This document shows positions 23,152 through 32,190 of a stretch of DNA of 64,000 nucleotides, in pieces. How positions within the stretch are numbered: position 1 is the first letter of the stretch; each line of letters begins with the position of its first letter. The position numbers and the translations under genes are program-made. Under the pieces are notes generated by a model. That model saw only the letters and a list, made by a program, of their open reading frames with translations. It was not told where the DNA came from and searched no databases. Source of the stretch: Streptomyces davaonensis JCM 4913 (lineage in GTDB: Bacteria; Actinomycetota; Actinomycetes; Streptomycetales; Streptomycetaceae). The DNA lies in contig NC_020504.1 in the NCBI RefSeq assembly GCF_000349325.1, forward strand, positions 7,544,326 through 7,608,325, read 5' to 3'.

Positions 23152-24014
23152 GCGCCACCGCGCACCCCGACAGCGGCACCGCGCACAAGAACACCCCAAG
23201 GAGCACCGTGAACCGCCTGTCCGCCGAGAATGTCACCCTCGCCTATGACCAGCGGGTCATCGCCGAGCAGCTGTCGGTGGAGATCCCCGACAAATCCTTC
23301 ACGGTGATCGTCGGCCCGAACGCCTGCGGCAAGTCCACGCTCCTGCGGGCGCTGTCGCGGATGCTCAAGCCGAACCAGGGCCGGGTGCTGCTGGACGGAC
23401 AGGTCATCCAGTCGATGCCGGCGAAGAAGGTCGCCCGCACCCTCGGTCTGCTGCCGCAGTCGTCCATCGCGCCCGACGGCATCACCGTCGGCGACCTGGT
23501 CGGCCGTGGCCGCTACCCGCACCAGGGCATCCTGCGCCAGTGGTCCACCGAGGACGAGCGCGTCGTCCAGGAGTCGATGCGGCAGACCGGGGTGGCCGAG
23601 CTGGCCGAGCGCTACGTCGACGAACTCTCCGGCGGGCAGCGCCAGCGCGTGTGGATCGCGATGGCGCTCGCCCAGCAGACCCCGCTGCTGCTCCTCGACG
23701 AGCCGACCACCTACCTGGACATCCAGCACCAGATCGACGTCCTCGACCTGTGCGCGGAGCTGCACGAGGAGCAGGGCCGCACGCTGGTCGCCGTACTGCA
23801 CGACCTCAACCACGCCGCCCGGTACGCCACCCACCTCATCGCCCTCAAGGGCGGCGAGGTCATCGCGGAGGGCGCGCCGAACGACATCGTCACGGCCGAG
23901 CTGGTCGAGGAGGTCTTCGGGCTGCGCTGCCAGATCATCGAGGACCCGGAGACGGGTACGCCGCTGGTGGTGCCGGCCGCGCGCAAGGCACGTACGGTCA
24001 AGGCTTCCGCCTGA
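23148..24014 (+). CDS. Iron-siderophore ABC transporter ATPase (FecE/FepC type)
   Basis: A 288-residue ATPase that completes the FecCDE-type importer. Walker A is GPNACGKSTLL, the Q-loop is in LGLLPQSS, the signature is ELSGGQRQRVWIAMALAQQT, Walker B is LLLLDEPTTYLD, and the H-loop is VLHDLNHA. The family segment VGRGRYPHQG is characteristic of ferric-siderophore ATPases. It overlaps the upstream permease by 4 bases. The N-terminal 25 residues are polar and absent from many homologues. Confidence 0.92.
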   Translation: MSATAHPDSGTAHKNTPRSTVNRLSAENVTLAYDQRVIAEQLSVEIPDKSFTVIVGPNACGKSTLLRALSRMLKPNQGRVLLDGQVIQSMPAKKVARTLGLLPQSSIAPDGITVGDLVGRGRYPHQGILRQWSTEDERVVQESMRQTGVAELAERYVDELSGGQRQRVWIAMALAQQTPLLLLDEPTTYLDIQHQIDVLDLCAELHEEQGRTLVAVLHDLNHAARYATHLIALKGGEVIAEGAPNDIVTAELVEEVFGLRCQIIEDPETGTPLVVPAARKARTVKASA

Positions 24015-24032
24015 GCTGGAGAAGCTCCTGAG

Positions 24033-24380
24033 TCAGAGAAGCTTGCGCAGGACGAGGAGGTCGCGCACGCCCGCGTGCAGCTTCACCCGTCCCGAGCCCC
24101 AGGCCTTGGCGAAGTGCAGCTCGCCGCCGACCAGCGCGACCAGGTCGTCCCCGGTCATGGCCAGTCTGATCTGGGCCTTCTCCGACGGCGGGCCCTGGAT
24201 CGTGTCGTGCACATGGATCCGGCCCCCTTGGAGGCGGCCGGCGAAGGTGACGTCCAGGTCGGTGATGTGGCAGCTCACCGAGCGGTCCAGGGCGGCCGCC
24301 GTGCGGACGTCCCCCTCGGCGTGCTGCATGTTGTCCGAGAGCTTTTCGAGTGCGGCGCGGCACTCTTCGATCGTGGCCAT
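24033..24380 (-). CDS. SCP2 sterol-binding domain protein
   Basis: A 115-residue stand-alone SCP2-like domain: an N-terminal helix (MATIEECRAALEKLSDNM), then strands and helices including CHITDLDVTFAGRLQGGRI, AQIRLAMTGDDLVALVGGELHFAKAWGSGRVKLHAGVRDLLVLRKLL. The last segment forms the lipid-binding tunnel in this family. It probably binds a hydrophobic ligand; none can be named. It is convergent with fecE and divergent from the gene at 24423. Confidence 0.88.
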   Translation of the reverse strand: MATIEECRAALEKLSDNMQHAEGDVRTAAALDRSVSCHITDLDVTFAGRLQGGRIHVHDTIQGPPSEKAQIRLAMTGDDLVALVGGELHFAKAWGSGRVKLHAGVRDLLVLRKLL

Positions 24381-24422
24381 CGCGGTCGACGGTACCGCAG
24401 CGCTTCGGGGTAGCGTCTGGGC

Positions 24423-24707
24423 ATGAGCGACGCAGTCCCCGAGACGGAGACTCCCCAGGAGGCGGTGGAGCCGGCGCACGACCCCGCTGCCCCCGCCCCT
24501 TTGAACGTGCCCCGCACGCCCACCGGCAACGCCGAGGTCGACGCCCAGCTGGAACGGCTGGCCGACGCCGACCACCTCGCCACGGACGGACATGTCGAGG
24601 TGTACGAGGATGTACACCAGGGGCTGCGCGACGCGCTCACCGCGCTCGACGCCCGCCCGGGACCTCCGGCGCCCCCGTCGTCTTCGTCGTATGGCAGTAG
24701 GAGCTGA
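24423..24707 (+). CDS. Small conserved hypothetical protein upstream of tlyA
   Basis: A 94-residue acidic, Pro/Ala-rich protein with a disordered N-terminal third. The central helical segment (NAEVDAQLERLADADHLATDGHVEVYEDVHQGLRDALTAL, seen at about residues 36-75) is of a kind commonly found just before tlyA in actinobacteria. A TAGCGT hexamer 6 bases before the ATG suggests a leaderless start. It is probably co-transcribed with tlyA, only 7 bases downstream. No function is known. Confidence 0.72.
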   Translation: MSDAVPETETPQEAVEPAHDPAAPAPLNVPRTPTGNAEVDAQLERLADADHLATDGHVEVYEDVHQGLRDALTALDARPGPPAPPSSSSYGSRS

Positions 24708-24714
24708 ACCGAAC

Positions 24715-25530
24715 GTGGCAGGAGTCGCACGTCGCCGTCTGGACGCCGAGCTGGTCCGGCGGAAGCTCGCGCGCTCGCGCGAGCACGCAAGCCAGTTGAT
24801 CGCCGCCGGGCGGGTCACCGTCGGCAAGACCGTCGCGACCAAGCCGGCCACCCAGGTGGAGACCGCCGCCGCGATCGTCGTCTCCTCCGACGACAGCGAT
24901 CCCGAGTACGTCTCGCGCGGCGGCCACAAGCTCGCCGGCGCGCTGGCCGCCTTCGTCCCGCAGGGGCTCCTCGTCAAGGGGCGGCGGGCGCTGGACGCGG
25001 GGGCGTCCACCGGCGGCTTCACGGACGTACTGCTGCGGGCCGGGGCCGCGCACGTGGTCGCCGTGGACGTCGGTTACGGCCAACTCGCCTGGACTCTCCG
25101 GAGTGATGAACGCGTCACCGTCAAGGACCGTACGAACGTACGCGAGTTGACGCTCGAAGCGATCGATGGGGAGCCAGTGGATCTTGTGGTCGGGGATCTG
25201 TCCTTCATCCCGCTCGGACTGGTGCTGCCCGCCCTTGTGCGGTGCGTGAAGCCGGACGCCGATCTGGTGATGATGGTCAAGCCGCAGTTCGAGGTGGGCA
25301 AGGAGCGGCTGGGCAGCGGGGGTGTGGTGCGCAGTCCGGAACTGCGCGCCGAGGCGGTACGGGGTGTGGCACAGCGGGCCTGGGAACTGGGGCTCGGGGT
25401 GCGGGGGGTCACGGCGAGTCCACTGCCGGGGCCGTCCGGGAATGTCGAGTACTTTCTCTGGCTGCGGTCCGGGGCACTGGCGCTGGACCCGGCCGACGTT
25501 GACCGTGCAGTGGCGGAGGGGCCGCGTTGA
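24715..25530 (+). CDS. tlyA: TlyA family rRNA (cytidine-2'-O)-methyltransferase
   Basis: A 271-residue protein with an N-terminal S4 RNA-binding domain (RRLDAELVRRKLARSREHASQLIAAGRVTVG, residues about 5-35) and an FtsJ-like SAM methyltransferase domain (RALDAGASTGGFTDVLLRAGAAHVVAVDVGYGQL). TlyA 2'-O-methylates cytidines in 16S and/or 23S rRNA; loss gives capreomycin resistance in mycobacteria. I chose the GTG at 24715 (MAGVARRRLD), which has AGGAG 11 bases upstream; an ATG at 24691 is also possible. It overlaps nadK by 4 bases. Confidence 0.93.
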   Translation: MAGVARRRLDAELVRRKLARSREHASQLIAAGRVTVGKTVATKPATQVETAAAIVVSSDDSDPEYVSRGGHKLAGALAAFVPQGLLVKGRRALDAGASTGGFTDVLLRAGAAHVVAVDVGYGQLAWTLRSDERVTVKDRTNVRELTLEAIDGEPVDLVVGDLSFIPLGLVLPALVRCVKPDADLVMMVKPQFEVGKERLGSGGVVRSPELRAEAVRGVAQRAWELGLGVRGVTASPLPGPSGNVEYFLWLRSGALALDPADVDRAVAEGPR

Positions 25531-26432
25531 CACAGAACCGAGCTCGTACTGTTTTCCTGCTGGCCCACACCGGTCGCCCCGCGGCGATCCGCAGCGCGGA
25601 GCTGGTGGTGAAGGGGCTGCTGCGGTCCGGTATCGGGGTGCGTGTGCTGGAGGCGGAGGCCGCCGATCTGCCGCTGCCGGAGAGCGTGGAACTGGTCAAG
25701 GAGGCGACTCCGCAGTGCCTGGACGGCTGCGAGCTGCTGATCGTGCTCGGGGGTGACGGGACGCTGCTGCGCGGCGCGGAGTTCGCTCGGGCGTCCGGGG
25801 TGCCGATGCTGGGCGTGAATCTGGGGCGGGTCGGGTTCCTCGCGGAGGCCGAGCGGGACGATCTGGACAAGGTCGTCGACCGGGTGGTCACCAAGGCGTA
25901 CGAGGTCGAGGAGCGGATGACGGTCGATGTCGTCGTCCACCAGAACGGCGACATCGTGCACACGGACTGGGCGCTGAACGAGGCGGCGGTGCAGAAGGCG
26001 GGCGCCGAGAAGCTGTTGGAAGTGGTGCTGGAGATCGACGGGCGGCCGGTCACCGGGTTCGGGTGTGACGGGATCGTGCTGTCGACGCCCACCGGTTCCA
26101 CCGCGTATGCCTTCTCCGCCGGTGGGCCTGTGGTGTGGCCCGAGGTCGAGGCGCTGCTGATGGTCCCGATCTCCGCGCATGCGCTGTTCGCCAAGCCGTT
26201 GGTCACGTCGCCGGACTCCGTGTTGGCGGTTGAGGTGTTGCCTCATATTCCGCCGGGGGTTCTGTGGTGTGACGGGCGGCGGACTGTCGAGTTGCCGCCG
26301 GGGGCGCGGGTCGAGGTGCGGCGGGGGGCTGTGCCGGTGCGGCTGGCCCGGCTGCATCACGCTTCGTTCACGGATCGGCTTGTTGCGAAGTTTGCGCTGC
26401 CTGTTTCCGGGTGGCGGGGGGCGCCGCACTAG
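25527..26432 (+). CDS. nadK: NAD kinase
   Basis: A 301-residue ATP/polyphosphate NAD kinase making NADP. Diagnostic motifs are LIVLGGDGTLLRGAEFAR (GGDGT), VNLGRVGFLAEAE, the NE/D-type motif in ALNEAAVQ, and STPTGSTAYAFSAGGPVVWPE. It starts at TTG 25527 with a TTGA overlap onto tlyA, the standard actinobacterial arrangement tlyA-nadK-recN. No unusual residue is seen. Confidence 0.95.
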   Translation: MTQNRARTVFLLAHTGRPAAIRSAELVVKGLLRSGIGVRVLEAEAADLPLPESVELVKEATPQCLDGCELLIVLGGDGTLLRGAEFARASGVPMLGVNLGRVGFLAEAERDDLDKVVDRVVTKAYEVEERMTVDVVVHQNGDIVHTDWALNEAAVQKAGAEKLLEVVLEIDGRPVTGFGCDGIVLSTPTGSTAYAFSAGGPVVWPEVEALLMVPISAHALFAKPLVTSPDSVLAVEVLPHIPPGVLWCDGRRTVELPPGARVEVRRGAVPVRLARLHHASFTDRLVAKFALPVSGWRGAPH

Positions 26433-26498
26433 ATCTCCACTCCCGTGGGTGACAGGGTGCCTCGCGTCCTGGCGGCCCAACCTCGTATGGTCTTGTCC

Positions 26499-28229
26499 GT
26501 GCTGGAAGAGATGCGGATACGGTCGCTCGGAGTCATCGATGACGCGGTCGTCGAGCTGTCGCCCGGGTTCACCGCGGTCACGGGTGAGACGGGTGCGGGC
26601 AAGACCATGGTGGTCACCAGCCTCGGGTTGCTGCTCGGTGGGCGTGCGGATCCGGCGCTGGTGCGGATCGGCGCCGAGAAGGCGGTGGTCGAGGGGCGGG
26701 TCACCGTGCCCGAGGGCACCTCGGCCGTCGTCCGGGCCGAGGAGGCCGGGGCCGAGCTCGACGACGGGGCGCTGCTGATCAGCCGTACCGTTTCCGCCGA
26801 GGGACGGTCGCGGGCCCATGTGGGTGGGCGCAGTGTGCCGGTCGGGCTGCTCGCCGAGCTGGCCGACGATCTGGTGGCCGTGCACGGGCAGACCGACCAG
26901 CAGGGGCTGTTGAAGCTGTCCCGGCAGCGGCAGGCGCTCGACCGGTACGCGGGGGACGCCGTCGCGGTGCCGCTCGCCAAGTACGGCGAGGCCTACCGGC
27001 GGCTGCGGGCCGTCGCCACCGAGCTGGACGAGATCACCACACGCGCGCGTGAGCGGGCCCAGGAAGCCGACATGCTGCGCTTCGGGCTCGACGAGATCGC
27101 GGGCGTCGAGCCGCGCGCCGGTGAGGACGTGGAGCTGGCGGAGGAGGCGGAGCGGCTCGGGCACGCGGAGGCGCTGTCGTCCGCCGCCACGGCCGCTCAC
27201 GCGGCCCTTGCCGGTAATCCCGAGGACCCCGAGGGCATCGACGCCGCCACGCTCGTCGCGGGTGCGCAGCGGGCGCTGGACGCCGTACGGTCGCACGATC
27301 CGGCGCTGGCGGCGCTCGCCGACCGGATCGGGGAGATCGGGATCCTGCTCGGCGATGTGGCGGGCGAGTTGGCGGGGTACGCCGACGACCTCGACGCGGA
27401 TCCGCTGCGGCTGGCGGCCGTCGAGGAGCGGCGGGCGGCGCTGACGGCTCTGACCCGGAAGTACGGCACCGATGTCGCCGCCGTGCTCACCTGGGCCGAG
27501 GAAGGCGCGGCACGGCTGACCGACCTGGACGGCGACGACGAGCGGATCGACGAGCTGACCGCCGAGCGGGACGCGCTGCGGGTCGAACTGGGTGGTCTTG
27601 CACAGGCCCTGACGGACGCGCGGACCGAGGCCGCCGAGCGGTTCGCGGCCGCGGTGACCGCCGAGCTGGCTTCGCTGGCGATGCCGCACGCGCGCGTGTC
27701 CTTCGACATCCGGCAGAGCGAGGACCCGGAGGGCGTGGAGGTCGGCGGGCGTGCGGTCGCGTACGGGCCGGCCGGTGCGGACGAGGTCGAGCTGCTGCTC
27801 GCCCCCCATCCTGGGGCGCCGCCCCGGCCCATCGCCAAGGGGGCGTCCGGTGGTGAGCTGTCCCGCGTGATGCTGGCCGTGGAGGTCGTGTTCGCGGGGA
27901 CGGATCCGGTGCCGACGTATCTGTTCGACGAGGTCGACGCGGGCGTCGGCGGCAAGGCCGCGGTCGAGATCGGGCGGCGGCTGGCGAAGCTGGCGAAGAC
28001 CGCGCAGGTTGTCGTCGTGACTCATCTTCCGCAGGTCGCGGCGTTTGCCGACCGGCAGTTGCTGGTGGAGAAGACCAACGACGGTTCGGTTACGCGGTCC
28101 GGTGTGAAGGTGCTGGAGGGGGAGGAGCGGGTCCGGGAGCTGTCTCGGATGTTGGCGGGGCAGGAGGATTCGGAGACTGCTCGGGCGCATGCGGAGGAGT
28201 TGTTGGCGACGGCTCGGGGGGACGGGTAG
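26499..28229 (+). CDS. recN: DNA repair protein RecN
   Basis: A 576-residue SMC-like ATPase for double-strand break repair. Walker A is GETGAGKTMV near residue 30, a central coiled coil runs from about 150 to 390, the signature is GGELSRVMLAVE, Walker B is FDEVDAGVGGKAA, and the His switch is in VTHLPQVAAFAD. The GTG at 26499 matches the family start (MLEEMRIRSLG). TATGGT lies 8 bases before it, suggesting a leaderless mRNA. The frame is open from 26445, but the added residues are not family-like. Confidence 0.93.
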   Translation: MLEEMRIRSLGVIDDAVVELSPGFTAVTGETGAGKTMVVTSLGLLLGGRADPALVRIGAEKAVVEGRVTVPEGTSAVVRAEEAGAELDDGALLISRTVSAEGRSRAHVGGRSVPVGLLAELADDLVAVHGQTDQQGLLKLSRQRQALDRYAGDAVAVPLAKYGEAYRRLRAVATELDEITTRARERAQEADMLRFGLDEIAGVEPRAGEDVELAEEAERLGHAEALSSAATAAHAALAGNPEDPEGIDAATLVAGAQRALDAVRSHDPALAALADRIGEIGILLGDVAGELAGYADDLDADPLRLAAVEERRAALTALTRKYGTDVAAVLTWAEEGAARLTDLDGDDERIDELTAERDALRVELGGLAQALTDARTEAAERFAAAVTAELASLAMPHARVSFDIRQSEDPEGVEVGGRAVAYGPAGADEVELLLAPHPGAPPRPIAKGASGGELSRVMLAVEVVFAGTDPVPTYLFDEVDAGVGGKAAVEIGRRLAKLAKTAQVVVVTHLPQVAAFADRQLLVEKTNDGSVTRSGVKVLEGEERVRELSRMLAGQEDSETARAHAEELLATARGDG

Positions 28230-28276
28230 CGCCTATTCGGGGGTGCGGATTGGTTGTTCGGCGGCTGCGGGTGTGT

Positions 28277-28306
28277 GGGGGCTGGTCGCGCAGTTCCCCG
28301 CGCCCC
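28277..28306. repeat. Common Streptomyces intergenic palindromic repeat
   Basis: The sequence GGGGCTGGTCGCGCAGTTCC and its continuation CCGCGCCCC form a hairpin-capable element found many times between genes in Streptomyces genomes. This is stated from recall, not from a search. It sits just after recN and may terminate its transcript. Confidence 0.55.
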
Positions 28307-28329
28307 GATAGGCATGCTTGGGTTGCGGG

Positions 28330-29115
28330 ATGATCAGTCGTGCTGTCCTCACCGGCCTTCTCACCCGCGCCAGTCTTTCCCTTCTCCGTGCCCAGGCCCC
28401 CGGCCGTGGGCAGCGCTTGAACCACGCTGGGCGGGCCCTCGACCTGCATGCCGGGCCCGCTAGCGCCTTGGCCGGTGCCATCGGTATCGCTCAGCTCAAG
28501 CCCGGCGTCGGGGCTGCCGTGCTCGTCGCCGGGGCCTGTGGGGCGTACGACGATGTCTTCGGTGCCGGGGATCCGCGACGTGGGTTTCGGGCGCATCTGT
28601 CCGCGCTCCGGGACGGTGAAGTCACCAGCGGTGCCGTCAAGTTGTTCGGCGTCGGGGCGGCCGGGCTGCTCGCGGGTGCGCTGCTCAAGGAGCGGGCCGT
28701 GGACAAGCTGCTCGCCGGGGTGGTCGTCGCCGGTACCGCGCACTTCGTCAACCTGGTGGACGTACGGCCGGGGCGGGCCGTGGGTGCGGTGCTCGCCCTC
28801 GGGGCGCCTGGACTGCTGCGGGGCGGTGCCGCGCGGGAGTTGAGCGCCGCCGCTATGGGGGCCGCCGCTGCCGTGCTCCCGGACGACGTCGGCGAGCGGT
28901 CCATGCTCGGTGACACGGGGGCGCACGCGCTGGGTGCGGCCCTGGGCGCCGCGATCGTCGCGGGTAACGGGCGGGCCGGGCTGGTGGCGCACGCGGCGGC
29001 GGTCGTGGGCGCGGCGGTGTACGGGGACGCGGTGAGCGAGGTGGCGCGGTCGGGGGCTCGGCCCGCGCTTCAGTGCGCTGCGAACACCCGTACCATCGCT
29101 CACCCGAGTGGGTGA
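28330..29115 (+). CDS. Degenerate MraY/WecA-like (GT4-type phosphotransferase) membrane protein
   Basis: A 261-residue protein, strongly hydrophobic in several segments. Residues about 72-108 (ACGAYDDVFGAGDPRRGFRAHLSALRDGEVTSGAVKL) match the DD-region and the RGFxGHLxALxxGxVTTG pattern of polyprenyl-phosphate sugar-1-phosphate transferases. NLVDVRPGRA and LGDTGAHALGAALG resemble their NLxDxxDG and GDTG loops. The central DG is missing, so catalysis is doubtful. The usual length is 320 or more, so it is short. Alternative starts are a TTG at 28318 and the chosen ATG. Confidence 0.72.
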   Translation: MISRAVLTGLLTRASLSLLRAQAPGRGQRLNHAGRALDLHAGPASALAGAIGIAQLKPGVGAAVLVAGACGAYDDVFGAGDPRRGFRAHLSALRDGEVTSGAVKLFGVGAAGLLAGALLKERAVDKLLAGVVVAGTAHFVNLVDVRPGRAVGAVLALGAPGLLRGGAARELSAAAMGAAAAVLPDDVGERSMLGDTGAHALGAALGAAIVAGNGRAGLVAHAAAVVGAAVYGDAVSEVARSGARPALQCAANTRTIAHPSG

Positions 29116-29303
29116 GCGGACGGCACTTCCGGCCGTACCCGTCACGGTTCCCGTGAACCCCGGCATTGCCGGAACGGCCGCGCGTCCTGGCATCCTTGGC
29201 AGTGCATGTCGTACGCGCAGGGATCCACGCGGTTCACCCCCTCCGCTCGATCCTTCTGTACTTTCTTCGTGACCGCCCGACCCCGAACCAGGAGCCTGGC
29301 CAC

Positions 29304-30446
29304 GTGACCCCCGTGAGCAGCCACTCACCGCACGGCCAGTCGCCGCTGCGCACCGTGCAGGTGCTGGGCGGAGGCAACGCCGGCAGCAGCGTGCATGTGC
29401 GATCGCTGGCCTCGGGGCTCGTGGCGAGAGGCGTGCGGGTCACGGTGTGCGCCCCCACGGAGGCCGATCACCTCTACGACTTCAGCGGGGTCGGCGCCGA
29501 ACACGTGGATGTGCCGCGCAGCAGCGATCCCGGTTCCGTCGCCGCGCTCCGGGCGGCCTGCGCGGACGCCGACCTGGTGCACGCGCACGGGCTGCACGCC
29601 TCCTTCCGTGCCGTCCTCGCGCTGAGCGGGCGCCGTACGCCTCTTGTGGTCACCTGGCACGACCGCGCGTATGCCGAGGGTGCCCGCGCCCATCTCGTAC
29701 GGCTGCTGGAGCGGCGGGTCGCCAAGGCGGCGTCCGTCGTGCTCGGCACCACCTCCGCGCTCGTGGACCGGGCCCGGCGCACCGGTGCGCGGGACGCCCG
29801 GCTGGCCGCCGTGTCGCTGCCCGGACCCCGCCGTACCGCCGAGAACGAGCACGCCGACACCGAGCGGCTCAGCCCCAAGGTGCGGGCCGAACTCGGGGCC
29901 ACCGGGCGCCCGTTGCTGATCGCCGTCGGATCTCTCGACCGGCATCGCGGCTACGAGGTCCTGCTGGACGCCGCGCGCGTATGGCGGCGCCTGGATCCCC
30001 TGCCGCTCGTCGTCATCGCGGGCGAGGGTCCGCTGCGGGGCGAACTCCAGCGCCGTATCGAGGAAGAGGGGCTGCCGGTGCGGCTCATCGGGCGGCGCGA
30101 CGACGTGCGCGAGCTGCTCGCCGCCGCCGATCTCGCCGTGCTGCCCAGCCGTTGGGAGGCGCGGTCCGTGCTCGCGCAGGAAGCCCTCCACGCGCGCGTG
30201 CCGCTGGTCGCGACCGAGGTCGGGGGGCTGCCCGAACTCGTCGGCGACGCCGCCGAACTCGTGCCGTACGGCCATCCGCAGGCCCTCGCCGAGGCCGTCG
30301 TAGGACTGCTCGGTGACCCTGATCGGTGCGAGCTGCTCAGGGAGCGGGGGGTGCGGCAGGCGGCGACCTGGCCGACCGAGGACGAGACGGTGGCCCAAGT
30401 GCTCAGTGTGTACGACGAGTTGACCCAGCCGCGGCCGTTGATCTAG
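29304..30446 (+). CDS. GT4-family glycosyltransferase
   Basis: A 380-residue GT-B fold glycosyltransferase. The N-terminal domain starts RTVQVLGGGNAGSSVHVRSLASGLVARG and contains DLVHAHGLHASF and VVTWHD. The C-terminal donor domain has LLIAVGSLDRHRGYEVLLDA, VVIAGEGPLRGELQRR, and the nucleotide-sugar motif EARSVLAQEALHARVPLVATEVGGLPELVG (an E-x7-E pattern). The GTG at 29304 follows AGGAG by 9 bases. The acceptor is unknown; it may modify a lipid or cell-wall glycan together with the MraY-like neighbour. Its stop overlaps that of the convergent PucR gene by 4 bases. Confidence 0.9.
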   Translation: MTPVSSHSPHGQSPLRTVQVLGGGNAGSSVHVRSLASGLVARGVRVTVCAPTEADHLYDFSGVGAEHVDVPRSSDPGSVAALRAACADADLVHAHGLHASFRAVLALSGRRTPLVVTWHDRAYAEGARAHLVRLLERRVAKAASVVLGTTSALVDRARRTGARDARLAAVSLPGPRRTAENEHADTERLSPKVRAELGATGRPLLIAVGSLDRHRGYEVLLDAARVWRRLDPLPLVVIAGEGPLRGELQRRIEEEGLPVRLIGRRDDVRELLAAADLAVLPSRWEARSVLAQEALHARVPLVATEVGGLPELVGDAAELVPYGHPQALAEAVVGLLGDPDRCELLRERGVRQAATWPTEDETVAQVLSVYDELTQPRPLI

Positions 30447-32098
30447 GGAACGTGGCGGCGGGCGCGCAGGGCGAGGCTCAACGCCAGTACCGCCTGGGGG
30501 TCGTCCAGGTCCGTGCCGAGCAACTCGCCGATGCGGGCCAGGCGGTTGTAGAGGGTCTGGCGGTTCAGGTGCAGTTCGCGGGCCGTTTCCGCCTTGCGGC
30601 CCGCGTGGGCCAGATAGGTCTGGAGCGTCGGCAGCAGCGGGGGCTTGGAGCGGGCGTCGTGGTCGCGCAGCGGGCCGATCGCGCGGTCCACGAAGGCCGC
30701 GAGGTCGGGATGGTCGCGCAGCCGCCACAGCAGCAGGTCGATGTCCAGGCGGCGGGCGTCGTACCAAGGGCGGTCGGTCAGGCCCTGCGCCGCCGTGGCC
30801 GTCTCCGCCGCGTGCCGCAGGCTCGCCGAGGCCGCCGCCCAGCCGCCCGCGACGCCCACCACCACGACCGGCGGCTGTGCCCCGGGCCGCTGCATCCCGG
30901 CCCGTTCCACCCCGGCCCGCAGCGCCGCCGCGACCCGGTCCGCGACCGCCGAGCGCTCCGACTCCGAGCGCAGGCCCAGGAGAAGGGGGACCCGGCCCTC
31001 CACCGGACGTACGCCCAGCAGCACCGGAACCCCCACCGAGGCCAGCTCCTCGGCGACCGCGCGGGCCAGTACCGCCCAGCCGCCGCCCGGGGACAGCGCG
31101 TCGCCGAGGCGCATCACCACCGGGAGCAGGGGGCTGTCGCCCGGCTTGAAGCCCAGCACGCGTGCCTGCGCGGGCGCGTCCTCCGCGGCGATCCGTCCCT
31201 CGGCGAGGTCGGTGAGGAAGTCGCCGCGGCCCCGGGCCGCCAGCTCCTCCTCCTGGCGGGCCTGCATCAGGACCACGGCGAGGATGCCTGCGGCCCGTTC
31301 ACCCGCGATCCGGTGCACCGGTGCCAGCGGACCCCGTACCGGGAGCAGCACCAGCCGTGCGCGGACCGAGCCCGTGCCCGGACCCCCGCCCGGCACGTCG
31401 ACCAGGACCGAGCCCGCCGGCGGCGGCGCGTCCTTGTGCTGGCCGCGCAGGCCCTCCCACACCTGGAGCGGATCGGCGTTCTCAGGTCCCGAGCCGGCCG
31501 CGTACAGGAGCTGGCCGTCGGTGGTCTCCAGGAACACCGGGTTGTCGCTGAAGTCGGCGAGGATGCCCAGCACCTGGGGGATCCCGCCGCCGCCCAGCAG
31601 GGCCTCGGTGCAGCGACGGTGCACCTCCTCGGCGCGCTGGAGGAGCGCGTAGTGGCCGTTGACGATCTCGGTGTGGATCTCCTCGGTGACCGTCACGAAC
31701 GGCACCTCGCGGTGCAGTTGGACCAGCGGAAGGCCGGCCGACCGTGCCGTGTCGACGAGGGCCGCGGGCAAGCGGGTGAAGCGCGGGCCCAGCTCCACCA
31801 CCAGGGCGGCGATGCCCCGCTCGGCCAGCGTGCGGACGAACGCGCGCTGTTCGGCCGGGCGGGTGCCGAGGCCGTAGCCGGTGGTCAGCAGCAGCTCGCC
31901 GCCCTTGAGCAGCGAGGCGATGTTGGGCACCTCGCCGGCGTGCACCCAGCGCACGGTGCGCCCCAGCCGGTCGGCGCCCGCCAGGATCTCCGGGAGCCCG
32001 CCGCGCAGGCCGGGCAGCTCCAGTGCCCGCTGCACGGTGATCCCGGCGCCCTGGGTGTCGAATCTGCCGGCCCCGCCGCTGTCCTTGCCGCTGTCCAT
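30443..32098 (-). CDS. PucR-family transcriptional regulator
   Basis: A 551-residue regulator. The N-terminal purine-catabolism-regulator-like domain covers about residues 20-150 (ITVQRALELPGLRGGLPEILAGADRLGRTVRWVHAGEVPN... LLLTTGYGL). A GGDEF-like central domain follows, and the C-terminal HTH_30 domain (LLPTLQTYLAHAGRKAETARELHLNRQTLYNRLARIGELLG, about 485-525). PucR-type proteins often control nitrogen, purine or amino-acid use. Its targets here are unknown. It is divergent from the LLM oxidoreductase gene 92 bases away, a likely target by position. Confidence 0.9.
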   Translation of the reverse strand: MDSGKDSGGAGRFDTQGAGITVQRALELPGLRGGLPEILAGADRLGRTVRWVHAGEVPNIASLLKGGELLLTTGYGLGTRPAEQRAFVRTLAERGIAALVVELGPRFTRLPAALVDTARSAGLPLVQLHREVPFVTVTEEIHTEIVNGHYALLQRAEEVHRRCTEALLGGGGIPQVLGILADFSDNPVFLETTDGQLLYAAGSGPENADPLQVWEGLRGQHKDAPPPAGSVLVDVPGGGPGTGSVRARLVLLPVRGPLAPVHRIAGERAAGILAVVLMQARQEEELAARGRGDFLTDLAEGRIAAEDAPAQARVLGFKPGDSPLLPVVMRLGDALSPGGGWAVLARAVAEELASVGVPVLLGVRPVEGRVPLLLGLRSESERSAVADRVAAALRAGVERAGMQRPGAQPPVVVVGVAGGWAAASASLRHAAETATAAQGLTDRPWYDARRLDIDLLLWRLRDHPDLAAFVDRAIGPLRDHDARSKPPLLPTLQTYLAHAGRKAETARELHLNRQTLYNRLARIGELLGTDLDDPQAVLALSLALRARRHVP

Positions 32099-32190
32099 AG
32101 GCGGACGCTACCTGGGCCCGTGCCTCCGGGACATCTCCGGGCGGTGCGGCAGGCCGGTTGGGGTGCCCATGGCGGGGTAGCCGCGCCTGC

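Noticed and set aside
25074..28190. Open frame of over 1000 codons on the minus strand opposite tlyA, nadK and recN
   Set aside because: It is a high-GC antisense shadow. It is Arg/Gly/His/Gln-rich with no family motif, and the plus-strand genes are well-known families.
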